Origin: Pseudomonadota bacterium
Lineage (GTDB): Bacteria; Pseudomonadota; Gammaproteobacteria; Burkholderiales; Sulfuriferulaceae
Direction of reading: 5' to 3'
NCBI GenBank assembly: GCA_021795395.1
Contig: JAJYPN010000008.1
Coordinates: 30,519 to 94,518, forward strand
DNA length: 64,000 nt
Shown: one piece after another, positions 27,477 to 36,216 of the stretch
How the letters are laid out: the number at the start of each line of letters is the position of its first letter
Position numbering within the stretch: position 1 is the first letter of the stretch
Made by a program: the position numbers and the translations under genes
The notes under the pieces: generated by a model
What the model saw: only the letters and a program-made list of their open reading frames with translations
Database searches by the model: none
Told to the model about the DNA's origin: nothing

Positions 27477-28820
27477 TCAATGGCCTCCTAATGCCAGCTC
27501 TGGGTTATATAAATACTCAATATTGCCTGCTTCAACTTCTTTCAGATACGATTCAAAGGTTTTCTTGGCATCGGTCCAGGATATGCCCATTTTTTCGACC
27601 AGGTCTTCACATGGAGAAGCATGCCATTGCAGCTGAACGATCTTGAACGGGTCTGCACCGCATGCCAGGGCAGCGAATTGTACGTCCGCCATGATAGGCA
27701 CCGCGAAATCGTTGTCGTGCGCCTTACCGATCCACTGGTTTTTATCCATGGTAGTGATACAGCCGGTATCGATGCCGAGCAGCACGTCGGCATTGGCTTC
27801 TTCGCGAGCAACGCGAATCTTGCGGTCCATCGTAAACGAACGCGTAAATTCTCGCTCGGAAATGATATGACGGAAGCCGAAACCGCAGCAGTCGTACCAG
27901 GTCGAGTAATCGATGAGTTGCGCGCCCAGAGCCAGCGCCACCGAGCTTCCTACCGCCGTGCGGTTGCCGCCCAGAATTTCCGGGTCGTAAATGGCATCTT
28001 CGTGTACCATTTTATAGTAATGGCAGGCTGCATGCATGGTGACACGGATATTGGAGACGTCGATGGTCTGCAGTTCGGATGCAATGCGGTTGCGCATTAC
28101 GTGCACCCATTCGGAATAATGAATGATCTCTTCGGGTATGACGAGTTTGCCGTCCACCAGACGACCGAGCTTGCCCAGTATCTTGGTGACACGCTCGCGC
28201 AGTTCGGCGGATTCAACCAGATACTTGCGGATTTCCTTGTAATTGCCGAACGAAGTGCCGCAATGAACCAGCGGGTAAAAATGGCCGGCTTCGAATCCGT
28301 GTTGCTGACCGGATATATAGGCCTGATGGAAATTACGCATGAATACGGCCGCCAGCGATTCGACATTACCGATACCGGAACCGTGATAGTTCCAGGCAGT
28401 GCAGGAAGTCTGGTCGGTCTCGTCCAGATAATCCTTGCCCGGAACATAATTGAATTTATTCATGAACCACATCAACGATGTGGGATAGCCGGGAATATTG
28501 CCGCACTGACCGCAGGATTTATGATGCCACAATTGCTTGGTAGGGACTCTTTTGTTCCAGCCGAACAAGGTCTGCACGTCAACCGGCTCATGCGCGTCGG
28601 TAATACGGTGAACGATGATCTGGCCGTCCTTTTCCAACTCCCACATATGGTCGCGTATGTCGTCCATACGCTCGCCCAGGTCGACGGTACGTTTGTCTAC
28701 ATGCTTGCGCACCCATTCGGTGGCTTTTGCGGCTTCCGCTCCGGAAAGGTTGGTTTGCTGGAAGAATGAACCGTGTCCTGCAATTCCCTGGCTTTCACTG
28801 CTGTTAGCTATGTCGCTCAT
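27477..28820 (-). CDS. shdrB1: sHdrB1, CCG-domain subunit
   Basis: A 447-residue HdrB-like subunit. The C-terminal CCG set is present: MHAACHYYK, WYDCCGFGFR and DTGCITTMDK. The N-terminal half instead has KSCGQCGNIPGYPTS and later TSCTAWN and LVHCGTSFG, without a paired CCG, so the first noncubane site looks altered. That asymmetry between B1 and B2 fits a complex with two different B subunits. AGGAGG precedes the start, and shdrA follows almost immediately. Confidence 0.9.
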   Translation of the reverse strand: MSDIANSSESQGIAGHGSFFQQTNLSGAEAAKATEWVRKHVDKRTVDLGERMDDIRDHMWELEKDGQIIVHRITDAHEPVDVQTLFGWNKRVPTKQLWHHKSCGQCGNIPGYPTSLMWFMNKFNYVPGKDYLDETDQTSCTAWNYHGSGIGNVESLAAVFMRNFHQAYISGQQHGFEAGHFYPLVHCGTSFGNYKEIRKYLVESAELRERVTKILGKLGRLVDGKLVIPEEIIHYSEWVHVMRNRIASELQTIDVSNIRVTMHAACHYYKMVHEDAIYDPEILGGNRTAVGSSVALALGAQLIDYSTWYDCCGFGFRHIISEREFTRSFTMDRKIRVAREEANADVLLGIDTGCITTMDKNQWIGKAHDNDFAVPIMADVQFAALACGADPFKIVQLQWHASPCEDLVEKMGISWTDAKKTFESYLKEVEAGNIEYLYNPELALGGH

Positions 28821-28862
28821 GGTGAACCTCCTGATAAATTAATTAAAGAATTGATGGAACGA

Positions 28863-29543
28863 TCAGCCTTCCTGCTCTTCCAGCCACTCATCGTATTCTT
28901 CACGCTTTTCGTCGATAAAATCTTCGATCACGTCGAACAGATTTTCGTCCATTGCCTCCAGGGAAGAGAGCACGCCGGTCATTTCCCAAATGGTATACAT
29001 TTCAACCGAAGTCTTCAGGGAAACTTCCCAAGCGGTATCCGTAGTCTGCAACGTACGTACCGGAATCGCTTTTCGCAGGGTTTTCAGGTCGCCCTCAACC
29101 TTCTGGATGTTGGGGCCCCAGTCAGGAAAATGATCGGGCTGGATCATGTCGGGTGAAAGCTGGTTACCCGTCGTAATCAGCTTCAACATGACGCGACCGA
29201 AAGGGCGCAACACATCTTTTGCCGATTGCATGCCGTGCTTGATGGAAACTTCGCGCATGATCATGACCAGGCCGCCCGGCGAATTTTTGAACGGGCAGCG
29301 TGCGGCGCAAGTCATGCATTGCGCGCAGGCCCAGATTTTTTCCTGCATTGCATCATAAATCTGCTCTATGTTTTCCGTCCAAAGCAACTGGACGATTTCA
29401 CGCGGACTGTAATCATAAAACTGTGCGGACGGACAGGTAGCCGTACATATGCCACAATTCAGACATCCGTTCAATTCATGATCGTAGCGAAAATCACCAC
29501 GAATATCATCGTAGATCTCGCGCATTTCAGCGTAAGTTGCCAT
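28863..29543 (-). CDS. shdrC1: sHdrC1, iron-sulfur subunit
   Basis: A 226-residue electron-transfer subunit with two 4Fe-4S motifs, CLNCGICTATCPSAQ and CAQCMTCAARCPFKN. It is the first gene of the shdr block and has a good ribosome site (GAGAGGTG). About 250 bases separate it from dsrE3 upstream. That gap contains only a small GGGGAA/TTCCCC hairpin without a T run, so read-through from the rhodanese promoter or a separate weak promoter are both possible. Confidence 0.92.
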   Translation of the reverse strand: MATYAEMREIYDDIRGDFRYDHELNGCLNCGICTATCPSAQFYDYSPREIVQLLWTENIEQIYDAMQEKIWACAQCMTCAARCPFKNSPGGLVMIMREVSIKHGMQSAKDVLRPFGRVMLKLITTGNQLSPDMIQPDHFPDWGPNIQKVEGDLKTLRKAIPVRTLQTTDTAWEVSLKTSVEMYTIWEMTGVLSSLEAMDENLFDVIEDFIDEKREEYDEWLEEQEG

Positions 29544-29796
29544 TATGCACCTCTCAGTTATATGCCGTATTCATTAAACTGGTAGCTACTAAGCGCAGTA
29601 GTCCAGACTTAAAAATATCAAGACGAGAACAATACCATTTCCATCAAGAAATAGCCAGATTTTGAAACTATCCGCTTACAGCGTCCAGTTAGTGACAGTT
29701 CGGCTGATCGCCTTACTGCTTTGGGCAACGCGAGGGGAATTTTGTTCCCCACTTTATTACCTGAGTGTGCTTAATTTCGATTTCGCACTCTATCTT

Positions 29797-30306
29797 TCAT
29801 GTATATAAACAAATATCGGAATCGCCCGCAAATTCGAAAAACGCGGCCGCGCCGGCATATTCCATCCCGTCAATGAAATTGCTATGATCAAAACCAAAAA
29901 GCTCTACCGTCATTTGGCATGCAATGAACTTCACATCCGCTTCCTGGCACATTGCACGCAGATCATGAACGGTAGCAACGCCATTATTGGAGATGGTTCG
30001 TTTCATCAGCACGGTCGCCAGAGATTCGTAACCCGGAATAATCGCCTGGATCGCATTGGGCATATTCCAGTTGATTCCGCGGAACCATTTTGGCCCGAAA
30101 GGCATCTTCATGGGCATGCCCGGATTTCCCAGCGGACTTACCTTGAGCACGGAAAGATCCTTGCGTACCAGTTGCAGGCCGTAGAATGTGAAAAAAATCT
30201 CAACCGAATAATCCAGTGCAGCCGCCGTCGACGCCAAAATAAACGGAGGATAAGCCCAATCCAGAGTTCCCTTGGTGGCGATGATCGCAAGTTTCTTTTG
30301 ATCCAT
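29797..30306 (-). CDS. dsrE3: DsrE3-type sulfurtransferase
   Basis: A 169-residue DsrE-family protein with the conserved active-site cysteine in VKFIACQMTVELFGF near residue 130 and the N-terminal AIIATKGTLDWAYPP segment. In sulfur oxidisers DsrE3 accepts sulfane sulfur and exchanges it with TusA, upstream of the sHdr complex. The gene order rhodanese-tusA-dsrE3 here is the standard sulfur-trafficking cassette. GGAG lies well placed before the ATG. It is cytoplasmic, with no signal peptide. Confidence 0.9.
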   Translation of the reverse strand: MDQKKLAIIATKGTLDWAYPPFILASTAAALDYSVEIFFTFYGLQLVRKDLSVLKVSPLGNPGMPMKMPFGPKWFRGINWNMPNAIQAIIPGYESLATVLMKRTISNNGVATVHDLRAMCQEADVKFIACQMTVELFGFDHSNFIDGMEYAGAAAFFEFAGDSDICLYT

Positions 30307-30375
30307 GTCAGCTCCTTTTCTTTCTTATAATATTCACCGTTTACGCACTCGTGTCCGGCAATACCGTATCCGGCC

Positions 30376-30603
30376 TTACTTCTTTTTCATGAAAAAGGTA
30401 AATTCGCCACCGGCTTGCGCAGAAGACAACAACTCGTTACCCGTTTGCTTTGCAAAAGCCTCGAAATCCTTGATCGCGCCCGGGTCCGTTGCAACAATTT
30501 TCAATACTTGGCCAGCCCCCAGTTCTCCCAGGCTTTTTTTGCAACGCAAAATAGGCAAAGGACAGTTCAAACCACGCGCATCGAGTTCTTTATCAAAGTT
30601 CAT
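30376..30603 (-). CDS. tusA: TusA, sulfur-carrier protein
   Basis: A 75-residue TusA-family protein with the active cysteine in DARGLNCPLPILRCKK (the CPxP motif) and the typical 'ATDPGAIKDFEAFAKQTG' segment. It relays persulfide sulfur from rhodanese or DsrE3 toward the sHdr system. Its place between rhodanese and dsrE3 genes points to sulfur oxidation rather than tRNA thiolation. GGAGAC precedes the ATG. Confidence 0.93.
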   Translation of the reverse strand: MNFDKELDARGLNCPLPILRCKKSLGELGAGQVLKIVATDPGAIKDFEAFAKQTGNELLSSAQAGGEFTFFMKKK

Positions 30604-30676
30604 TTCTTGTCTCCATCAAATTGAAAATAAAACGCAAATTACGCCCATAATATAATTATTGGGCGCTCCCATCGAT

Positions 30677-30997
30677 TCAAATCGAAGAAAGTTGCTTGCC
30701 AGAGCGTATCCACCCCATGATTCCGCCCTGCAAATTATATACTTCGGTCAAACCTTTCGAGGTGGCGAATGCACAGGCCTGGGCCGAACGGCCTCCGGAC
30801 TGGCAATAAAATACGACAGGGCGGTCTTCGGGCAAGTCCTGTATTTTCATGGGCAGCAAATGCAGAGGAATATGTACTGCCCCCTCAATTCCCCCTCTCG
30901 ATACTTCCGCATCCGTACGCACATCGATCAACATGCAACCGGAAGCGGCTTTAAGTTGCTCCAGACCTTGCACATCGACTTCTTTGAAACCGTACAT
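30677..30997 (-). CDS. Single-domain rhodanese sulfurtransferase
   Basis: A 106-residue rhodanese with the catalytic loop cysteine in VVFYCQSGGRSAQACAF and the preceding LIDVRTDAEVSRGGIEGAVHIP motif, the standard single-domain layout. It likely mobilises sulfane sulfur from thiosulfate or persulfides and hands it to TusA, encoded next. It is the first gene of the whole minus-strand locus and has a good candidate promoter about 30 bases upstream. Confidence 0.9.
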   Translation of the reverse strand: MYGFKEVDVQGLEQLKAASGCMLIDVRTDAEVSRGGIEGAVHIPLHLLPMKIQDLPEDRPVVFYCQSGGRSAQACAFATSKGLTEVYNLQGGIMGWIRSGKQLSSI

Positions 30998-31306
30998 AAC
31001 CGCCCCAAGTTAATTAAAGCTTATTAATATACCAAAATACGCCAGCGATGCAAATAATTTCATGAAATATTTTCGTCAGCCTCTCCACGCCGGCGCTGCC
31101 TAGCCGTGGCTGTCATGTCCAAAAAAGAAAACGCATACTTGCACATATCCATATTATAACGCCAGCCATGGTTGCAGTTTACGTTCCGCGGTTTCCATGC
31201 TACAGTCATATCCGTTTGCATTACCGTGCTGCAAGCCCTATTCGGCATCAATTTTCGTAGCAGCGTATCGAGCATCGCGCTCAGCAATAGACAGGAGCCT
31301 GACCCC
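30998..31306. other. Intergenic region between the sHdr locus and a plus-strand gene
   Basis: AT-rich divergent region of about 300 bases. It holds the candidate promoter for the rhodanese-tusA-dsrE3 genes on its left side (31026-31053). The right half presumably contains the promoter of the small plus-strand gene, but I see no convincing box there. No gene or repeat was recognised. Confidence 0.5.
31026..31053 (-). promoter_or_regulatory. Candidate sigma-70 promoter of the rhodanese-tusA-dsrE3 genes
   Basis: Read on the minus strand, TTGCAT and TATATT are separated by 16 bases. The -10 box ends 29 bases upstream of the rhodanese start codon. The match is good for both boxes. It is the only clear promoter found for the sHdr locus. 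Confidence 0.55.
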
Positions 31307-31612
31307 GTGGATAAAAGCAATTTCAAGGAAAATACCCGTTATACCATTACCTGGCGAACTGCAGACGGCAAATTACGTCCTGCCAACATCTATATTTACA
31401 AATTGTTCGACAACGCAATGATTGCGCGCATGACCGACAAAAGCGGGTTTCTGTATAAAATAAATTATTCGGACATCACCAAAATTGTCGCCGAAATTCC
31501 CGTGACCAAAGAAAACCAGTTTACGATTCCCGCAGCGGTCCTGGACGAAAAAATCTGGAAGGATCGCACCATCATGGAACGGTATTCCACTTCGCCGCAC
31601 ATGGGAAAATAA
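31307..31612 (+). CDS. Small conserved-looking protein of unknown function
   Basis: A 101-residue soluble, basic protein beginning VDKSNFKENTRYTITWRTADG. It is placed at a GTG start because AGGAG lies 9 bases upstream; an ATG much further upstream would give an unlikely N-terminus. The sequence alternates short strands (TYTITWR-like, PANIYIYKLFDNAMIARM, YKINYSDITKIVAEIPV), suggesting a small beta-rich fold. There are no cysteines and no known motif. It diverges from the sHdr locus and might belong to it, but that is only proximity. Confidence 0.6.
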   Translation: MDKSNFKENTRYTITWRTADGKLRPANIYIYKLFDNAMIARMTDKSGFLYKINYSDITKIVAEIPVTKENQFTIPAAVLDEKIWKDRTIMERYSTSPHMGK

Positions 31613-31655
31613 TTGAATACTTGAGTGCCGCCCCTCGCAGGGCGCCTCCGAAAAT

Positions 31656-31676
31656 GAGTTCGCGATTTTCGAACTC
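31656..31676 (+). terminator. Possible terminator hairpin after the small gene
   Basis: A 7 bp perfect stem (GAGTTCG/CGAACTC) with a 7-base loop, about 45 bases after the preceding stop codon. There is no T run, so it is at best a weak or Rho-assisted terminator. Confidence 0.3.
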
Positions 31677-31761
31677 GCGGGATCGGCCTGTTGGCATCGA
31701 CTTGACAATGCATAACCAAGCCATACACTAGAGACATCTATTTAAACGGATAACCTCTGGT

Positions 31762-33036
31762 TTGAACGAAATCCCTATTAGCGCGTTACTGCTGACATTG
31801 CTTGTGCTGTTGCTGCTTTCGGCTTTTTTTTCGGTTTCCGAAACGAGCATGATGGCGATCAACCGTTACCGTCTTCGCCATCTTGCGAAACAAGGGCATC
31901 GAGGGGCAATCCGAACCGCGGATCTGCTTGCCAATACCGACAAGTTGCTGGGCGTGATCCTGCTCGGCAACAATCTTATCAATGCCGCATCGGCGACACT
32001 GGTCACCATTATTTCGATCCGGCTGTTCGGCAACAGCGAATGGGTGCTGGGCGAGGCGACGCTGGCCGTAACCTTTGCGATCCTCGTTTTCAGCGAAATC
32101 ACACCCAAGGTTATCGGTGCCGCTTACCCCGACAAAATCGCCTACCCGGTCAGCTTTATTCTGCGACCCCTGCTTTCGTTTGCCTCCCCCATTGTATGGT
32201 TCGTCAATTTGTTCGTGCAGGGCTTGCTGAGATTGATGCGATTGAGGCCGAACGCCAACAACGATGAAAACATATTGGGCATAGGCGAACTGCGCACGCT
32301 GGTAATGGAATCCGGCAAATTGTTGCCTGCCACTCACAAAAGCGTGTTGCTCAATCTTCTCGAACTGGAAAATATCACCGTCAACGATGTCATGACGCCG
32401 CGCCACCTGATCGAAGCCATCGCCATCAACGAATCGAGCGAGGTGATAACGCGACAGCTCACCAGCAGCCGGCATACGCGCTTACCGGTATACCGCGACC
32501 AGTTGAATGAAATCATAGGAATAGTTCATCTGCGCGCGTTGGCCAGGGATTTGCGTAACGACGATATCAATGCGCAAACCATCACTGCCCATGCCCAGGC
32601 GCCGTACTTCATTCCATCCGGGACATTATTGTTTACCCAATTGCGACAATTCCAGGAGAACCAGCTCAGTCTTGGCCTGGTTGTCGATGAATACGGCGAA
32701 TTGCTGGGACTGGTTACGCTGGGCGATATTCTGGAAGAAATGGTGGGTGAACTCGACATTAGCGCGCATGCCAGATTTTCCGGGTACATTCCGCAAACCG
32801 ATGGCAGCTGGCTGGTCGAGGGGACCAGCACTATCCGCCAGATCAATCGTAGATTGAAGTTCGATCTTCCCGATCATGGCCCAAAAACCATCAACGGTTT
32901 GATCCTGGAGCATCTGGAAGCCATTCCCGAGCCAGGCACTACGCTCAAGATCGCGGAATATCCCATAGAAATTATCCAGGTGCAGGAACGACTCGTAAAA
33001 ACGGCACGGATTTTCCCGAGACTAAATACGCCCTGA
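31762..33036 (+). CDS. CorC/HlyC-type membrane protein (DUF21, CBS pair, CorC domain)
   Basis: A 424-residue inner-membrane protein. The N-terminal DUF21 part has about four hydrophobic segments (LLLTLLVLLLLSAFFSVSE at the start). A CBS-domain pair follows, around NDVMTPRHLIEAI and GIVHLRALARDL, with the regulatory LGLVTLGDILEEMVGEL. A C-terminal CorC_HlyC domain (DGSWLVEGTSTIRQINR) closes it. Such proteins are linked to magnesium or cobalt efflux. The start is a TTG with the usual MNEIPISALLL context; no strong ribosome site is visible. Confidence 0.82.
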   Translation: MNEIPISALLLTLLVLLLLSAFFSVSETSMMAINRYRLRHLAKQGHRGAIRTADLLANTDKLLGVILLGNNLINAASATLVTIISIRLFGNSEWVLGEATLAVTFAILVFSEITPKVIGAAYPDKIAYPVSFILRPLLSFASPIVWFVNLFVQGLLRLMRLRPNANNDENILGIGELRTLVMESGKLLPATHKSVLLNLLELENITVNDVMTPRHLIEAIAINESSEVITRQLTSSRHTRLPVYRDQLNEIIGIVHLRALARDLRNDDINAQTITAHAQAPYFIPSGTLLFTQLRQFQENQLSLGLVVDEYGELLGLVTLGDILEEMVGELDISAHARFSGYIPQTDGSWLVEGTSTIRQINRRLKFDLPDHGPKTINGLILEHLEAIPEPGTTLKIAEYPIEIIQVQERLVKTARIFPRLNTP

Positions 33037-33128
33037 CGGGTTTACAAAGACGATTACTGGGAGCATCATTACTCCCGCATGCAAGGGGCGAAGCTCATCA
33101 TCGGTCTAATTATTATATATATATCATC

Positions 33129-34850
33129 ATGGCAGCCATTTCACCTCCCATTATTCTAACCGGGCTTGCGCGAGCTTTGGTCAGTCAGCACTGGCTGACT
33201 GAAGAAGAAGCGGAGAGCATGATCAAGCAAGCCAAAAGCAATAACGAAAGCTTTGTTACGCAGGTAATCGACACAAAAAAAATAAAAGCTGCCAAATTGG
33301 CCGAATTCGCTGCTACCCAATTCGGCTTCCCTTATTTCAATTTGAACGCCATCGATCCTGACGTCATACCTAAAAAAATACTCGATCCGAAACTCGTACT
33401 CAGCCGCCGGGTCGTCGCTTTATATCAGCGCGGTAATCGTCTGGCCGTGGCTGTCTCAGACCCGACCAATCTGCAGGCGATCGATGAAATCAAATTTCAG
33501 ACCAATCAGGCCGTCGACATTATCGTCGTCGAAGACGACAAGCTGGGCAAACTCATCGCGCAAATCAGCGAAACCGAAAATAGCGCCTTATCGGAACTCG
33601 CCACCGAAGAATTCGAGCTGGATTTCACCAACGATGAAGCCATCGCGTTAGCCAAGGCGAACGAACTCGAAACGCAAGATGTCGACGATGCGCCGGTCGT
33701 GCGTTATCTGCAAAAAATATTATTGGACGCCATTAACGACAACGTATCGGATATCCATTTCGAGCCCTACGAAAAATTTTATCGGATCCGCTATCGTCTC
33801 GACGGCATCTTGCGCGAAATCGCTCAGCCTCCGCTGGCAATCAAGGACAAATTGTCTTCGCGCATCAAGGTGATCTCCAAACTCGATATTTCCGAAAAGC
33901 GCGTACCGCAGGACGGCCGCATGAAGCTCGTGCTCTCGAAAAACCGCGCGATCGATTTCCGCGTCAGTACCTTGCCGACATTGTACGGCGAAAAGATCGT
34001 CATGCGCATCCTCGACCCGACCAGCGCTACGCTGGGTATCGATGCGCTGGGTTACGAACCGCATCAAAAGGAACTATTGCTCAATGCGGTGCAACGTCCC
34101 TACGGCATGATACTGGTAACCGGGCCCACAGGAAGCGGCAAGACCGTTTCGCTTTATACTTGCCTCAATATCCTGAACAAGCCCGGGATCAATATTTCCA
34201 CCGCCGAAGATCCCGCCGAAATCAATTTGCCCGGCGTCAATCAGGTAAATGTCAACGACAAGGCAGGACTGACATTTTCCGTCGCTCTCAAATCCTTTTT
34301 GCGCCAGGACCCGGACGTAATCATGGTCGGCGAAATCCGCGATCTCGAAACCGCCGAAATTGCCATCAAGGCGGCGCAAACGGGTCATATGGTATTGTCG
34401 ACGGTTCATACCAACGATGCGCCGTCTACTCTGACCCGATTGATGAATATGGGGATCGCTCCCTTTAATATCGCCTCCAGCGTCATCCTGATTACCGCGC
34501 AGCGTTTGGCGCGGCGTTTATGCAAGTGCAAGCAGCCCGTTGAAATTCCTGCCGCAGCCCTGCTTCGCGCTGGCTTCCAGGAAGAAGAGCTCGACGGCAG
34601 CTGGCAGGCTTATCGTGCAGTCGGCTGCGAATCATGCAAGGATACCGGCTATAAGGGACGATTTGGCATCTACCAGGTCATGCCGATTACCGACGCCATG
34701 ACGCGCATCATCCTGAACAACGGCAATGCGATGGACATTGCCGACCAGGCGCGACGCGACGGCGTCAACGACCTGCGGCGCTCCGGTCTGAATAAAGTCA
34801 AACTCGGCATCACATCGCTGGAAGAAATAGAATCTGTAACGAATGAATAG
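33129..34850 (+). CDS. pilB: PilB, type IV pilus extension ATPase
   Basis: A 573-residue hexameric ATPase powering pilus extension. An N-terminal MshEN domain (about residues 1-150) precedes the GspE-type core: Walker A GPTGSGKTVSLY near residue 330, Walker B VIMVGEIRDLETA near 395, and the His box TGHMVLSTVHTNDAPS. A zinc-binding tetracysteine region CKCKQ...CESCKDTGYKGR lies near the C-terminus. No Shine-Dalgarno sequence precedes the ATG; instead there is a short TA-dinucleotide run. pilC and pilD follow. Confidence 0.95.
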   Translation: MAAISPPIILTGLARALVSQHWLTEEEAESMIKQAKSNNESFVTQVIDTKKIKAAKLAEFAATQFGFPYFNLNAIDPDVIPKKILDPKLVLSRRVVALYQRGNRLAVAVSDPTNLQAIDEIKFQTNQAVDIIVVEDDKLGKLIAQISETENSALSELATEEFELDFTNDEAIALAKANELETQDVDDAPVVRYLQKILLDAINDNVSDIHFEPYEKFYRIRYRLDGILREIAQPPLAIKDKLSSRIKVISKLDISEKRVPQDGRMKLVLSKNRAIDFRVSTLPTLYGEKIVMRILDPTSATLGIDALGYEPHQKELLLNAVQRPYGMILVTGPTGSGKTVSLYTCLNILNKPGINISTAEDPAEINLPGVNQVNVNDKAGLTFSVALKSFLRQDPDVIMVGEIRDLETAEIAIKAAQTGHMVLSTVHTNDAPSTLTRLMNMGIAPFNIASSVILITAQRLARRLCKCKQPVEIPAAALLRAGFQEEELDGSWQAYRAVGCESCKDTGYKGRFGIYQVMPITDAMTRIILNNGNAMDIADQARRDGVNDLRRSGLNKVKLGITSLEEIESVTNE

Positions 34851-34983
34851 AAAGAGTGATGAAACGATCCCTACAATAATCAAAGTTCGCAATCGGCACA
34901 ACGTTCCTTTGAATGAATGAGCTCCGGCCAGGCCACGATCGGCGCCAGGGGCTAACAGAACAAGACTATTCGGAGACTGAAGC

Positions 34984-36216
34984 ATGGCTGTCGCAAAAAA
35001 AACCACAAAATCCAAAAAAAGAGACAGCGCATTCAGTTGGGAAGGCGTCGATAAAAGCGGCAAAAAAATCCAAGGTGAAATGATAGCCGCGGGCGAAGCC
35101 GTAGTCAGTTCGACCTTGCGACGTCAAGGCATCAATCCGAAAAAGATCAAGAAAAAAGGCAGCATCGCCGGCGGCAAGAAAATTACCGGCAAGGATGTCG
35201 CGTTATTTACGCGCCAATTGGCAACCATGATGAAAGCAGGCGTACCGCTGCTGCAATCCTTCGATATTGTGGCAAAAGGGCACGCCAATCCATCCGTACA
35301 AAAACTGCTGATCGACATCAAGAGCGACATCGAGGGCGGCAACAGCCTGAGCCAGTCGTTTTCCAAACACCCGCTGTATTTCGACACGCTCTATATCAAT
35401 CTGGTCAATGCCGGCGAACAGGCGGGCATTCTCGATCAGGTGCTGGACCGTCTTGCCACTTATCAGGAAAAAACGATAGCGATCAAAGGCAAAATCAAAT
35501 CCGCCCTGTTCTATCCGGTCTCGATTATCATCGTCGCCTTCGTCATCACCGCGATCATCATGCTGTTCGTCGTCCCGGCCTTCAAACAGCTGTTCAGCAG
35601 TTTCGGCGCCGATCTGCCGACGCCGACCCTGATCATGATGAGCATTTCCGATTTTTTCGTAAAATACTGGTGGCTGATATTCGGTTCCATCGGCGGCGGC
35701 CTTTGGTTTTTCTTTTATAGCTGGAAACGCTCGAGAAAAATGCAGGAATTCATGGATCGTGCGATGCTCAAATTGCCGATTTTCGGCGCCGTACTGGAAA
35801 AGGCCGCGATAGCCCGCTGGACTCGCACGCTATCGACGATGTTCGCTGCCGGCGTACCGCTGGTCGAAGCGCTCACCTCTGTCGCAGGTGCCGCTGGTAA
35901 TGTAGTCTTCCTTAACGCAACCATGAAAATCCGTGCCGAAGTGAGCACCGGCACCAATTTGACCAACGCCATGCAGACCAGTGGCGTTTTTCCCAATATG
36001 GTGCAGCAAATGGTCGCGATCGGCGAAGAGTCCGGAGCACTCGATACCATGCTCGGCAAAGTCGCCGACTTCTACGAAGGCGAAGTCGATGACGCGGTGG
36101 CGGCTTTGTCCAGTCTGATGGAACCGATCATCATGGTCGTACTGGGCGGCCTGATCGGCAGCATGGTGATCGCCATGTATCTGCCTATCTTCAAGATGGG
36201 CAGCGTGGTCGGGTAA
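34984..36216 (+). CDS. pilC: PilC, type IV pilus inner-membrane platform protein
   Basis: A 410-residue platform protein with two GspF domains and three membrane segments: near residues 170-195 (YPVSIIIVAFVITAIIMLFV), 218-240 (WWLIFGSIGGGLWFFFYSW) and 375-400 (PIIMVVLGGLIGSMVIAMYL). Family motifs are FTRQLATMMKAGVPLLQ and ARWTRTLSTMFAAGVPLVE. The N-terminus is lysine-rich (VAKKTTKSKKRDS). GGAG precedes the ATG, and the stop overlaps the pilD start in TAATG. Confidence 0.95.
   Translation: MAVAKKTTKSKKRDSAFSWEGVDKSGKKIQGEMIAAGEAVVSSTLRRQGINPKKIKKKGSIAGGKKITGKDVALFTRQLATMMKAGVPLLQSFDIVAKGHANPSVQKLLIDIKSDIEGGNSLSQSFSKHPLYFDTLYINLVNAGEQAGILDQVLDRLATYQEKTIAIKGKIKSALFYPVSIIIVAFVITAIIMLFVVPAFKQLFSSFGADLPTPTLIMMSISDFFVKYWWLIFGSIGGGLWFFFYSWKRSRKMQEFMDRAMLKLPIFGAVLEKAAIARWTRTLSTMFAAGVPLVEALTSVAGAAGNVVFLNATMKIRAEVSTGTNLTNAMQTSGVFPNMVQQMVAIGEESGALDTMLGKVADFYEGEVDDAVAALSSLMEPIIMVVLGGLIGSMVIAMYLPIFKMGSVVG

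Noticed and set aside
27621..28769. Long open frame (over 380 codons) on the plus strand opposite shdrB1
   Set aside because: It is the mirror of a strongly supported gene in a codon-biased region, has no ribosome site and no recognisable domain.
29734..29750. GGGGAA/TTCCCC hairpin after dsrE3, considered as a terminator
   Set aside because: The stem is short and no T run follows on either strand.
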